Source: Acetobacteraceae bacterium (GTDB taxonomy: Bacteria > Pseudomonadota > Alphaproteobacteria > Acetobacterales > Acetobacteraceae). Taken from it: a stretch of DNA of 64,000 nucleotides. The notes beneath the pieces were generated by a model. That model did not search any database and was not told the DNA's origin. It saw only the letters and a program-made list of their open reading frames with translations. The first letter of the stretch is position 1. Every line of letters starts with the position of its first letter. The stretch is from the NCBI GenBank assembly GCA_031291725.1, contig JARLIM010000021.1:310001-374000 (forward strand), written 5' to 3'. This document shows, piece by piece, positions 45,539 through 53,502 of the stretch. Made by a program: the position numbers and the translations under genes.

Positions 45539-46314
45539 GCGAGGAACTTCTCTACGAAGTGCGCGACGGCATCGGCTATGTGACGCTCAACCGCCCGCAC
45601 GCCCGCAACGCGCTCACCTTCGCCATGTATGAGCGGCTGTCCGAAGTGTGTGACGAGGTGGATGCCGATGCCGAGGTCAAGGCGTTGGTGCTCACCGGCG
45701 CTGGTGAGAAGGCCTTTGCCGCCGGCACCGATATCTCGCAATTCCGCGCCTTCTCCGGCCCGGAGGACGCGCTGGGTTACGAGGCGCGGATCGACCGCGT
45801 GTTGTCGCGACTGGAAGCGGTGAAAAAACCCACCATCGCCGCCATCGCGGGTGCCTGCACCGGCGGTGGGGCGGCGATTGCGGTGGCGTGCGATCTGCGC
45901 ATCGCCGCCGCCAATGCCGTCTTCGGCGTGCCGATTGCGCGCACGCTGGGCAATTGCCTGTCGATGTCCAACCTCTCGCGACTATCTGCCTTGATCGGCG
46001 CTGCCCGGACGAAGGAGTTGATCTTCACCGCCAAACTCGTCGGCGCACAGGATGCGCGCGCCATCGGTCTGGTCAGTGAGGTTCTCCCCGATGCCGATGC
46101 CCTCGCCGCACGCTCTGTTGAATTGGCGCAGATGGTGTCAGGTTTCGCCCCCCTCACCCTGCGCGCCACCAAAACCGCCCTGCTGCGCCTGCGCGAGGCA
46201 ACCGGGCTGCCGGATGATCAGGATCTGATCCGCATGTGCTATGAAAGTGCCGATTTCCGCGAGGGTCTGGAGGCGTTCCTGGGTAAGCGTCAAGCGGAGT
46301 GGCGGGGGATATAG
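45535..46314 (+). CDS. Enoyl-CoA hydratase/isomerase family protein
   Basis: 259-residue crotonase-fold protein. Oxyanion-hole and CoA-binding motifs: NRPHARNALTFAMYERLSEV, LTGAGEKAFAAGTDISQFRA and IAGACTGGGAAIAVACDLRI. GTG start at 45535 overlaps the CoA-transferase stop. The second catalytic Glu position is not identifiable with confidence, so hydratase, isomerase or hydrolase activity remains open. Possibly acts on the CoA ester made by its partner. Confidence 0.9.
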   Translation: MSEELLYEVRDGIGYVTLNRPHARNALTFAMYERLSEVCDEVDADAEVKALVLTGAGEKAFAAGTDISQFRAFSGPEDALGYEARIDRVLSRLEAVKKPTIAAIAGACTGGGAAIAVACDLRIAAANAVFGVPIARTLGNCLSMSNLSRLSALIGAARTKELIFTAKLVGAQDARAIGLVSEVLPDADALAARSVELAQMVSGFAPLTLRATKTALLRLREATGLPDDQDLIRMCYESADFREGLEAFLGKRQAEWRGI

Positions 46315-46424
46315 AGCGTTACAACTGAGGACTGAACCAACATCCTCCCCTCAATCATCAGGCTTAAAAAATACAAAACAATGACCTGAAATTGCGGCAG
46401 ATCAAACACATGACAATACAAAAC

Positions 46425-46438
46425 TGTATTTAAATACA
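46425..46438. promoter_or_regulatory. Perfect palindrome upstream of the histidine kinase
   Basis: TGTATTTAAATACA is a perfect 14-base palindrome in an AT-rich gap. An overlapping AATACA-N4-TGTATT pair is at 46415-46430, and a further TGTATACA follows at 46441. Clustered TGTAT/ATACA half-sites about 85-100 bases upstream of the kinase start suggest an operator or promoter region; no protein is assigned. Confidence 0.5.
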
Positions 46439-46521
46439 ATTGTATACACAGCCAGCATCACGCATGGTGCCGCTCGGCACACGGCGTGCTCGCAAAAATG
46501 GCACGGGAACACCAATCGCGC

Positions 46522-48366
46522 ATGCATGGCGATTTTATGATTTTGGATGTCGTCGCCAGGCTCGGTGCGCGGGCCTTCATGGTGGCGTATCTGCCAGTGC
46601 TCGGGCTGGCCAGCCTGTTGCTGATCTTCGGATGGCGCGGTGCGAACCGACCGGCATTCCAATATGCCTGGGGCGCCGCCTGCCTGTTTGCCGCCATAGC
46701 CACCCTGCTCTTTGCCCTGCGCGGCATCGTGCCGGATATAGTGGTGATTCTGGGGGCGAATTGCGCGTGGATGACCGCCTGGGCATCGCTGTGGGCGGGG
46801 GCACGTCATCTGCGCCAATGGCGTGCTCCGCTGTGGCTGGTGTTGGCCCCCGCCATGCTGTGGGTGCTGCTCAGCCTCACCGTGCCGGGCTTCTTTCACT
46901 CCATGCCCCTGCGGCAAATGCTGCTGTTCTGTCTCTGCACACCCATCTGCCTCGCCCAAGCCTGGACGATGCTGGGCTATCGCCGCCAGGACAAACCCTC
47001 CCGTGGCGCGTCAATCTCCGCCTGGCTGACACTCGGCTATGTGCTGACCACAATGGCGCTGACAGCAACCGGATATTCGCCCAGTTTCAGCGGCCTTGGC
47101 ACAATGCTGATCGGCACGGAATTCGTCAGCATCGCCTTCATCGGGCTGGTGATCGCCCACGAGCACGTCGTCGACGCAGACGCCGCCCGTCTGGCGATGG
47201 CGCAATTGCGAGAGACGGGTCTGCGCGCTGAACTTGCCGAGCGCGAAGCCGTGCAATTGCGCCACGTCCAGGCCGAGATCACCCGCCTGCTGGGCGGGCT
47301 GCCCCTGGGCATTTTCCTGCGCAGAGTCGCCCAGGACGGCACCCACACCACGATCTTTGCCGGTGGCGAAATCGAGATGATCAGCGGCTGGCCACGTTCC
47401 GTGCTGGCAGACCAGACCGCCCTGACCGCCCGGCTTGAACCCGGCACACCTCCCCGCCAGGAAGCCATGGCACGCGCCGTGCGGGAAGGCGGCTTGGTCG
47501 AAGATTGGCAGTTGCGCCAGCCCGATGGCTCGTGGCGTTGGATTCGCACCCAATTGCGCTGCTTGGCAACCTACCCGGATGGCAGTGGCGATGTGGTGGG
47601 CTACATCCAGAATATCAGCCGCGAACGCATGGCCGAGGCCCAGGCGCAGCGCGCCGGGCGCCTCGCCTCGCTGGGTGAAATGGCCACCGGCCTCGCCCAT
47701 GAATTGAACCAACCGCTGGCGGCCATCTCGCTGATGGCGGAGAATGCCGCGCGCCAAATCGGCGAAGATAAGCTGGATCGGGCGCAGGAGCGTTTGGAGA
47801 AAGTCATCATTCAAACCCAGCGCGCCAGCGACATCATCGCGCATCTGCGTGCCTTCGCCGCCAGTTGTGAGGACCAATCCATCCCCACCTCCACGGTCAA
47901 GCTGGAAGAAGCGGTTCAAGGTGCGCTTCTGCTCACCCGCTACGCTTTGCAGGAAGCCTCGGCTGAAATCGTGCTGGATTTGGGTTCACCTCCTCCGATA
48001 CTCGTCGCCGACCGTATCGGATTGGAGCGGGTGCTGGTCACATTGCTGTCCAATGCCCGCGACTCCCTGCTCACCACCCCCACCACCACCCACCGCCGCG
48101 TGCGCATCGCGGCCGAACGTGACGGCGCTGCGGGCGAGGATGTCACGATCACAGTATCCGACACTGGCGGCGGCATTCCAGAATTGGTGATGCAGCGGAT
48201 ATTCGAGCCTTTCGTGACCACCAAAGCCCCCAATCGCGGCGGGGGGCTGGGCCTGTCCACCGCCTTTGGCCTGATCAAGGCAATGGACGGCACACTGCAC
48301 GCCGAAAATCGTGACGGCGGTGCGGTGTTCACCATCCGGCTGAAGGCGGCCATGCCCGAGGGGTAA
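46522..48366 (+). CDS. Orphan sensor histidine kinase, 7-TM + PAS
   Basis: 614-residue membrane histidine kinase. About seven TM helices span residues 10-215 (VAYLPVLGLASLLLIFGW, YAWGAACLFAAIATLLFAL and others), then a short coiled linker, a PAS domain (LRRVAQDGTHTTIFAGGEIE, GYIQNISRERMAEAQ) and a kinase core: H-box ATGLAHELNQPLAAISLMAE (His near 393), N-box LVTLLSNARDSLL, G1 VSDTGGGIPE and G2 GGGLGLSTAFGLIKAM. HELNQPL resembles NtrB/DctB-like group 4 kinases. No response regulator is adjacent. Start uncertain (46486, 46498 or 46522). Confidence 0.88.
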   Translation: MHGDFMILDVVARLGARAFMVAYLPVLGLASLLLIFGWRGANRPAFQYAWGAACLFAAIATLLFALRGIVPDIVVILGANCAWMTAWASLWAGARHLRQWRAPLWLVLAPAMLWVLLSLTVPGFFHSMPLRQMLLFCLCTPICLAQAWTMLGYRRQDKPSRGASISAWLTLGYVLTTMALTATGYSPSFSGLGTMLIGTEFVSIAFIGLVIAHEHVVDADAARLAMAQLRETGLRAELAEREAVQLRHVQAEITRLLGGLPLGIFLRRVAQDGTHTTIFAGGEIEMISGWPRSVLADQTALTARLEPGTPPRQEAMARAVREGGLVEDWQLRQPDGSWRWIRTQLRCLATYPDGSGDVVGYIQNISRERMAEAQAQRAGRLASLGEMATGLAHELNQPLAAISLMAENAARQIGEDKLDRAQERLEKVIIQTQRASDIIAHLRAFAASCEDQSIPTSTVKLEEAVQGALLLTRYALQEASAEIVLDLGSPPPILVADRIGLERVLVTLLSNARDSLLTTPTTTHRRVRIAAERDGAAGEDVTITVSDTGGGIPELVMQRIFEPFVTTKAPNRGGGLGLSTAFGLIKAMDGTLHAENRDGGAVFTIRLKAAMPEG

Positions 48367-48376
48367 CAGGCCGCCT

Positions 48377-48407
48377 TAGATGTTTGGTCCCGGACTTTGA
48401 TGGTGCG
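48377..48407. repeat. Left terminal inverted repeat of the IS481-type element
   Basis: 31 bases beginning TAGATGTTTGGTCCCGGACT. One mismatch (G for A at position 6) to the reverse complement of the right end. Confidence 0.88.
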
Positions 48408-48436
48408 ATCCTGAGCCAGGAATGGAAGGACGCATT

Positions 48437-49433
48437 ATGGGCCAAGTTCTGCACGGGAGCGCCCGCACGACAGAGGCAGTCCGTCGAGCGATACAGCATA
48501 GTCAAGAGAGCCTGAGGGCGCTGTCGCGCCGCTACGGCATTAACCCCAAGACAGTGGCGAAGTGGAAAGAGCAAGCGTCTGTCGCTGACCTGCCGACCGG
48601 CCCGAAAGACGCGCATTCCACCTCGTTCAGCCTGGAAGAAGAGGCGATCATCGTTGCATTCCGGCGGCACACGCTGTTGCCGCTGGATGATTGCCTCTAC
48701 GCCCTGCTGCCGACGATCCCGCAGCTGACACGCTCGTCACTGCATCGATGTCTGCAACGCCACGGCATCTCCCGCCTGCCAGACACCGAGGGCGACACAC
48801 CAAAGCGCAAGAAATTCAAGCTCTACCCACCCGATCGGCTATTTCCACATCGATATCGCCGAGGTTCGCACGGCAGAAGGCCGGCTCTACTTGCTGGTTG
48901 CCATTGATCGCACATCAAAATTTGCCTACGCCGAATTGCACGCAAAGGCGACCCGTCGGGTGGCGGGGGATTTCCTGCGGCATCTGGTTCAACTGGTGCT
49001 CTACAAGATTCACACCGTGCTGACCGATAACGGCACGCATTTCACCACACCTGGAGCAGGCGGTTCGGCCGCTCCAGAAATCAAGCGCGCCCTGGATGCT
49101 GGTGAACCGGTGTGGGCTCATTCGTTTGAGTTGGCCTGCGCACAAGCCGACATCGACCATCGCACCACCAAGCCCAAACATCCTTGGACCAACGGCCAGG
49201 TCGAGCGGATGAACCGGACGATCAAGGACGCCACCGTCAAGCGCTTCCATTACGAAACGCATGACCAGCTACGCCAACATCTCAGCGACTTCATCGACGC
49301 CTACAATTATGCCTGTCGCCTCAAGACGCTACGCGGCCTCACACCATACGAATTCATCTGCAAAGCATGGACGACAGAGCCGCAACGGTTCAGAATCAAT
49401 CCGCACCATCAAAGTCCGGGACCAAATATCTAG
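48437..49433 (+). pseudogene. IS481-family transposase, broken by a frameshift
   Basis: The N-terminal part from 48437 (MGQVLHGSARTTEAVRRAIQ) carries an HTH (LRALSRRYGINPKTVAKWKE). Around 48826-48834 the frame shifts by +1 net: KLYPP continues only if reading resumes as IGYFHIDIAEVRTAEGRLYL in the next frame, which holds the first catalytic Asp. The second Asp is in VLTDNGTHFT and the Glu in NGQVERMNRTIKDA. Each part alone lacks a full DDE triad. No slippery heptamer is evident at the junction, so decay is more likely than programmed frameshifting. Confidence 0.85.
49402..49432. repeat. Right terminal inverted repeat of the IS481-type element
   Basis: 31 bases ending GTCCGGGACCAAATATCTA; pairs with 48377-48407. 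Confidence 0.88.
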
Positions 49434-49578
49434 CGAGTGGACGCACGGGTACTGATCAGAAGGTTTTGGTATTACGCAATGTGTGCTTGTATTGCCATTG
49501 AAATCACCGACACGACGCGGCAACATCCCACATCCGGCCGCGTTGACGCAGGCTACGATGACGGGAAGAACCAGGGAT

Positions 49579-50016
49579 ATGATAGTCGGCGTAAATCAGA
49601 TTTTGACGTCAGTATTTCTAGCTAGCCTTGCAATGCTATCACCCGTATGTGGCTTTGCTGCAACTGATAGCCCGACCATCGAATGCACGTTCCTACCAGA
49701 CAGCCAATCCCCAACAGAAAACAGGAAAAACACTTTCAAAATCACTTTCAAACAGACCCAATTTGGCATGATGTCTGTATCTGATAAATTTGGAGATAGA
49801 GATGCAAGGAGCTTTATACAAAACAACGTACTGTATGTGATTGAATATAATCAGAAAAAATTAGGAACTACAACAATGATATATTTAGAGCCCAATCAAG
49901 AAATTTTGGCAATCCGCTCTATGATTGGGACAATCGATTTACCGGGAGCAGAACACACACTAATCCTGGCTTCAAATAAGGGTAGATGTGATACCAGCTC
50001 CCCAATCCCGAAATAA
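49579..50016 (+). CDS. Hypothetical low-GC secreted protein
   Basis: 145-residue protein with a likely signal peptide (MIVGVNQILTSVFLASLAML...GFAA, cleavage near residue 29) and a short beta-rich mature part (ECTFLPDSQSPTENRKNTFK, GTTTMIYLEPNQEILAIRSM, final CDTSS) with two Cys that could pair. Its DNA is clearly more AT-rich than neighbours and uses codons such as AAA, ATA and TTA rare elsewhere in the window, suggesting transfer. Start at 49579 has AGGGAT and GGGAAGAA upstream; 49558 is an alternative. No family recognised; it lies just right of an IS. Confidence 0.6.
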   Translation: MIVGVNQILTSVFLASLAMLSPVCGFAATDSPTIECTFLPDSQSPTENRKNTFKITFKQTQFGMMSVSDKFGDRDARSFIQNNVLYVIEYNQKKLGTTTMIYLEPNQEILAIRSMIGTIDLPGAEHTLILASNKGRCDTSSPIPK

Positions 50017-50088
50017 AAATTGACCAATATGTCGGCGGCGACACACCTATGGGTAGCGCTCGCTCACCCATCCCACAATCCGCTCCCC

Positions 50089-50796
50089 CTACGCCGCTGT
50101 CACACCCAAATACCGCTCCAGCGTGGCATCATCATGCCGCAACGCCTCAGACGCGCCGCGATAGACCACCGCACCGCGCTCCAAAATCGCCGCCTGATGC
50201 GTCACCTGCAGAATTTTCTGCGCGTGCTGTTCCACGATGATCGTCGATAGTCCCTCTTCACGCACGATGCGCGACAGGGCGGCCATCAATTCCTGCACAA
50301 TGATCGGTGCCAAGCCCTCGGTCGGCTCGTCGAGCAGCATCAGGCGCGGATTGAGCACCAAGGCGCGCCCCACCGCCAACATCTGCTGTTCACCGCCCGA
50401 GAGCTGATTGCCCATGTTCGAGCGGCGCTCCTGCAAGCGCGGGAACATCTCATAGACGCGGGCAACATTCCACGGGCCTTTGATCGCCACGCAGGTCATG
50501 TTCTCCTCAACCGTCAGGCTTTTGAAGATGTTGCGCTCCTGCGGCACCCAGCCAATGCCGGCATGCGCGCGCTGTTCCGGGCGCAGTTTGGTGATGTCGC
50601 GCCCGCCCAGCCGGATCACCCCGCCCCGGCGCCGCGTCACCCCCATGATGGAATTCAGCAGCGTCGTCTTGCCCATGCCGTTGCGGCCGAGCAGCGCCAG
50701 CGATTGCCCCTCCGGCACGCTCAGCGACACATCGCCCAACACCACAGCGTTGCCGTAACCGGCGGAGAGATGTTCGATCTCCAGAATATCAGCCAT
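50089..50796 (-). CDS. livF: Liv-type ABC ATPase LivF (system 2)
   Basis: 235-residue HAAT ATPase. Walker A GRNGMGKTTLLNSIMGVTRR, signature LSGGEQQMLAVGRAL, Walker B LMLLDEPTEGLAPI and C-terminal TIIVEQHAQKILQVTHQAAI. MADILEIEHLSAGYG start at 50796 overlaps livG by eight bases. Last gene of the eleven-gene leftward cluster. Confidence 0.94.
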   Translation of the reverse strand: MADILEIEHLSAGYGNAVVLGDVSLSVPEGQSLALLGRNGMGKTTLLNSIMGVTRRRGGVIRLGGRDITKLRPEQRAHAGIGWVPQERNIFKSLTVEENMTCVAIKGPWNVARVYEMFPRLQERRSNMGNQLSGGEQQMLAVGRALVLNPRLMLLDEPTEGLAPIIVQELMAALSRIVREEGLSTIIVEQHAQKILQVTHQAAILERGAVVYRGASEALRHDDATLERYLGVTAA

Positions 50797-51541
50797 GAGC
50801 TTCTTCCCCGAGATAGACTTCCCGCACACGCGGATCATTGGCCACGTCTTCCGAACTGCCTTCCAGCAGCAGACCGCCCTGCACCAGCACCGAAATCCGG
50901 TTGGCGAAGCGGAACACCAGATCCATGTCGTGTTCGATCAACAGCACCGTCACATCGGCCGGCAAAGCCGCCAGCCCCTCCATGATCTCGCCACGCTCGC
51001 CTTCCGGCACACCGGCGGCAGGCTCGTCGAGCAGCAGCACGCGCGGGCCGCAGGCGATGGCAACGGCAATTTCCAACAGGCGCTGCTTGCCATAAGGCAG
51101 CGAGCCCACCTTGTCGGTCATCACATCGATCAGATCGAAACGCTCCAGCACATCGACCGCCGATTCCAACACCCGCTTATCGGAGCCGATACCGCGCCAG
51201 ATGTTACGGTCCATCCCAAGGCGGCGCGAGGCAGCCAGACAGACGGATTGCAACGGCGTGAAATTCGGAAACAACTGATTGATCTGGAAGGTGCGCACCA
51301 GCCCCATCTCCACCCGCTTGGCGCGAGAGGTTTTGGTAATATCAACACCTTCCAGCTCAATCCGGCCAGAAGTCGGGGTCAGCACGCCGGTCAGCAGATT
51401 GATCAGCGTGGTCTTACCCGCACCATTGGGCCCAATCAGCGCGTGACGGGCGCCCTTGTGCAGCGTCAGCGAGACATCATTTGTCGCCACCAGGCCGCCG
51501 AAGCGGCGGACGAGATGATGGGTTTGCAGGGCGACGGTCAT
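50789..51541 (-). CDS. livG: Liv-type ABC ATPase LivG (system 2)
   Basis: 250-residue HAAT ATPase. Walker A GPNGAGKTTLINLLTG, LPYGKQRLLEIAVAIACGPR, Walker B VLLLDEPAAGVPE and LIEHDMDLVFRFANRISVLV, typical of LivG. Start at 51541 overlaps the livM stop by four bases. A separate protein here, unlike the LivM-LivG fusion of system 1. Confidence 0.94.
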   Translation of the reverse strand: MTVALQTHHLVRRFGGLVATNDVSLTLHKGARHALIGPNGAGKTTLINLLTGVLTPTSGRIELEGVDITKTSRAKRVEMGLVRTFQINQLFPNFTPLQSVCLAASRRLGMDRNIWRGIGSDKRVLESAVDVLERFDLIDVMTDKVGSLPYGKQRLLEIAVAIACGPRVLLLDEPAAGVPEGERGEIMEGLAALPADVTVLLIEHDMDLVFRFANRISVLVQGGLLLEGSSEDVANDPRVREVYLGEEAHG

Positions 51542-52533
51542 GCTGCACCTCGCAGGCGACGCCACATCAGCATCGGCGCTCCGTTGATCCGTTCACGCCC
51601 GATCAACACCAGGGCCATCAGGATCAGCCCGATCCAGAATTCCCAATATTCCGGCGTCACCGTCGAAATCGCGTCCTGCACCAGCTTGAACAGCAGGGCG
51701 CCGATCAAGCCGCCATAGAGATAGCCGGTGCCGCCGATGATCAACACCAGCAGCAAATCGGCCGAGCGGTGAAACGCCAGCGTGTCGAGCGAGGCGAATT
51801 GCGTCGTCTGTGTCAGCAATGCCCCCGCGATGCCGGCATAGGCCGCGGCCACCGTATAGACCACCACCAAACGCCCGGTGATCGGAATTCCGATGGCCGA
51901 GGTGCGCAGCTGGTTCTCCTTCACCGCGCGGATCGACCAGCCGAACGGCGAGAACACGAAGCGCCGCGCGATCAGGAACAACACGAACAGCACCGCCAGC
52001 GAATAGCCATAGGCGGTCTGACCGAAGATATCGAATTCAAAGCGCCCCAGCACCGGGCCGGGCGCCACACCCTGCAACCCGTCAGCACCGCCGGTGATGT
52101 CGGGCAGCCGGTTGGCCAGTTCGTGCAGCAGCACACTCACCGCCAGCGTGACCATGATGCGGGTCAGATCGGAGCCGCGCAGCACCAGCACCGACGTCGC
52201 AAGTCCGAGCAGACCGGTGATCACCGCCACCAACAGCAAGCCGATGATCGGATCGGTGATGCCGTAAATCGTCAGCAGCCCCGCCGCGTAACAGCCAACA
52301 CCGAAAAACGCGGCATGGCCCAACGAGACAATGCCGCCATAGCCGAGGATGAGATCCAGCGAGAGCGCAAACAACCCGGTGATCGCCACTTCATTGAGCA
52401 GCAGATACTGATCCGGCAGGAAGAACAGGCTGGCAAGGGCCGCCAACCAGAAAACAATCTCCGCCGGTTTGACGCGGGAGACCTGATGCAGTGCCGCCTC
52501 GGCACGTGCAATATTTTCGGCACGTGTGGCCAT
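51538..52533 (-). CDS. livM: Liv-type ABC permease LivM (system 2)
   Basis: 331-residue HAAT permease with about 9-10 TM segments. Typical GYGGIVSLGHAAFFGVGCYA and FGWSIRAVKENQLRTSAIGI (coupling loop). Start at 52533 (MATRAENIARAEAAL), two bases after the livH stop. Pairs with LivH. Confidence 0.92.
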   Translation of the reverse strand: MATRAENIARAEAALHQVSRVKPAEIVFWLAALASLFFLPDQYLLLNEVAITGLFALSLDLILGYGGIVSLGHAAFFGVGCYAAGLLTIYGITDPIIGLLLVAVITGLLGLATSVLVLRGSDLTRIMVTLAVSVLLHELANRLPDITGGADGLQGVAPGPVLGRFEFDIFGQTAYGYSLAVLFVLFLIARRFVFSPFGWSIRAVKENQLRTSAIGIPITGRLVVVYTVAAAYAGIAGALLTQTTQFASLDTLAFHRSADLLLVLIIGGTGYLYGGLIGALLFKLVQDAISTVTPEYWEFWIGLILMALVLIGRERINGAPMLMWRRLRGAA

Positions 52534-52535
52534 GG

Positions 52536-53399
52536 TCAACGCCCTCCCGCGCGGGCAAACAGCCCCTGTGGCCGCCAGAGCAGCACCACGATCATCACGA
52601 TGTAGATAATAAACGCCCCCATCGACGGCAGATAATACTTCCCCGCCACATCGGCCACGCCGAGCAACAAGGCAGCCACCAACGGCCCGGTCATCCCCGC
52701 CGAGCCGCCGACAGCGACGACGATGAGGAAATAGACCATGAATTTCACCGGGAAAGTCGGATCAAGGCCCAGCAACTCCGCCCCCAGCGCGCCACCAAGC
52801 CCGGCCAGTCCGGAGCCGACGGCGAAGGTGACGGCGAAGACGAGATCGACATTGATCCCCAAGCCACGCGCCACCGTCGGGTCATCCACCGCGGCCCGCA
52901 GCTGCGCGCCGAAGCGGGTGCGGGCGATGGCGAATTGCAGTGCCGCCGCCAGCACGCCACACACGGCAATGATAAACAGCCGATAGGCGCCGACCGACAA
53001 CACACCCTCAATCTCAAAGCGCTGGGTGAGATAGGCGGGCAGATCGATAAACACCTGTCCGGTGCCGAGCAGCCAGCCAGTGGCCGACATCGCCACGAAG
53101 ACAAGGCCGATGCTGAACATCACCTGATCCAGATGCGGCTTGCGGTAGATGTGGATGTAGAGCGTGCGCTCCAACACCAACCCCATCAAGGCCGAGAATA
53201 CAAAAGCCAGCGGCAGGGCGGCGAAGAACGGCACCCCCAGATGGTTGACCAACACGACGGTGATATAGCCCCCCGCCATGGCAAACACGCCATGGGCAAG
53301 GTTGATCAGGTTCATCAGCCCCAGCGTGACCGACAGGCCACAGGAGATGACGAACAACAACATCCCGTAGGCAACGCCGTCGAACAGATTGGTCAGCAT
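52536..53399 (-). CDS. livH: Liv-type ABC permease LivH (system 2)
   Basis: 287-residue HAAT permease with about 8 TM segments: LFDGVAYGMLLFVISCGLSV, LMNLINLAHGVFAMAGGYIT and FGAQLRAAVDDPTVARGLGI. Start at 53399 with GGAGG 12 bases upstream; a GTG three codons earlier is possible. Follows the binding-protein gene after a 103-base gap with a strong hairpin. Confidence 0.92.
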   Translation of the reverse strand: MLTNLFDGVAYGMLLFVISCGLSVTLGLMNLINLAHGVFAMAGGYITVVLVNHLGVPFFAALPLAFVFSALMGLVLERTLYIHIYRKPHLDQVMFSIGLVFVAMSATGWLLGTGQVFIDLPAYLTQRFEIEGVLSVGAYRLFIIAVCGVLAAALQFAIARTRFGAQLRAAVDDPTVARGLGINVDLVFAVTFAVGSGLAGLGGALGAELLGLDPTFPVKFMVYFLIVVAVGGSAGMTGPLVAALLLGVADVAGKYYLPSMGAFIIYIVMIVVLLWRPQGLFARAGGR

Positions 53400-53434
53400 C
53401 GGCGGCACCGCCTCCTGGGTTGGATCGTCAAACC

Positions 53435-53478
53435 GTCATTGCAAGCGCGACGCGGCACTCCACCGCGCTTGCAATGAC
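53435..53478. repeat. Short GTCATTGC hairpin between binding protein and livH (system 2)
   Basis: Perfect 15-bp stem GTCATTGCAAGCGCG/CGCGCTTGCAATGAC with a 14-base loop. A minimal member of the dispersed family, located like a transcript-processing or attenuating structure. Confidence 0.85.
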
Positions 53479-53502
53479 GCATATCAGGCTGAATTCAGCC
53501 GG

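Larger units (their letters stand above)
48377..49432. mobile_element. IS481-type insertion sequence with frameshifted transposase
   Basis: 1056-bp element bounded by 31-base inverted repeats (48377-48407 and 49402-49432) that match at 30 of 31 bases; they share TTTGGTCCCGGACTTTGATG. The right repeat contains the end of the transposase gene (SPGPNI stop), as common in this IS group. No clear target-site duplication was found next to the repeats. It separates the histidine kinase from a low-GC secreted-protein gene. Confidence 0.88.

Noticed and set aside
48826-48834. Programmed ribosomal frameshift in the IS481 transposase
   Set aside because: No A-rich or other slippery heptamer at the junction, and IS481 elements normally encode the transposase in one frame.
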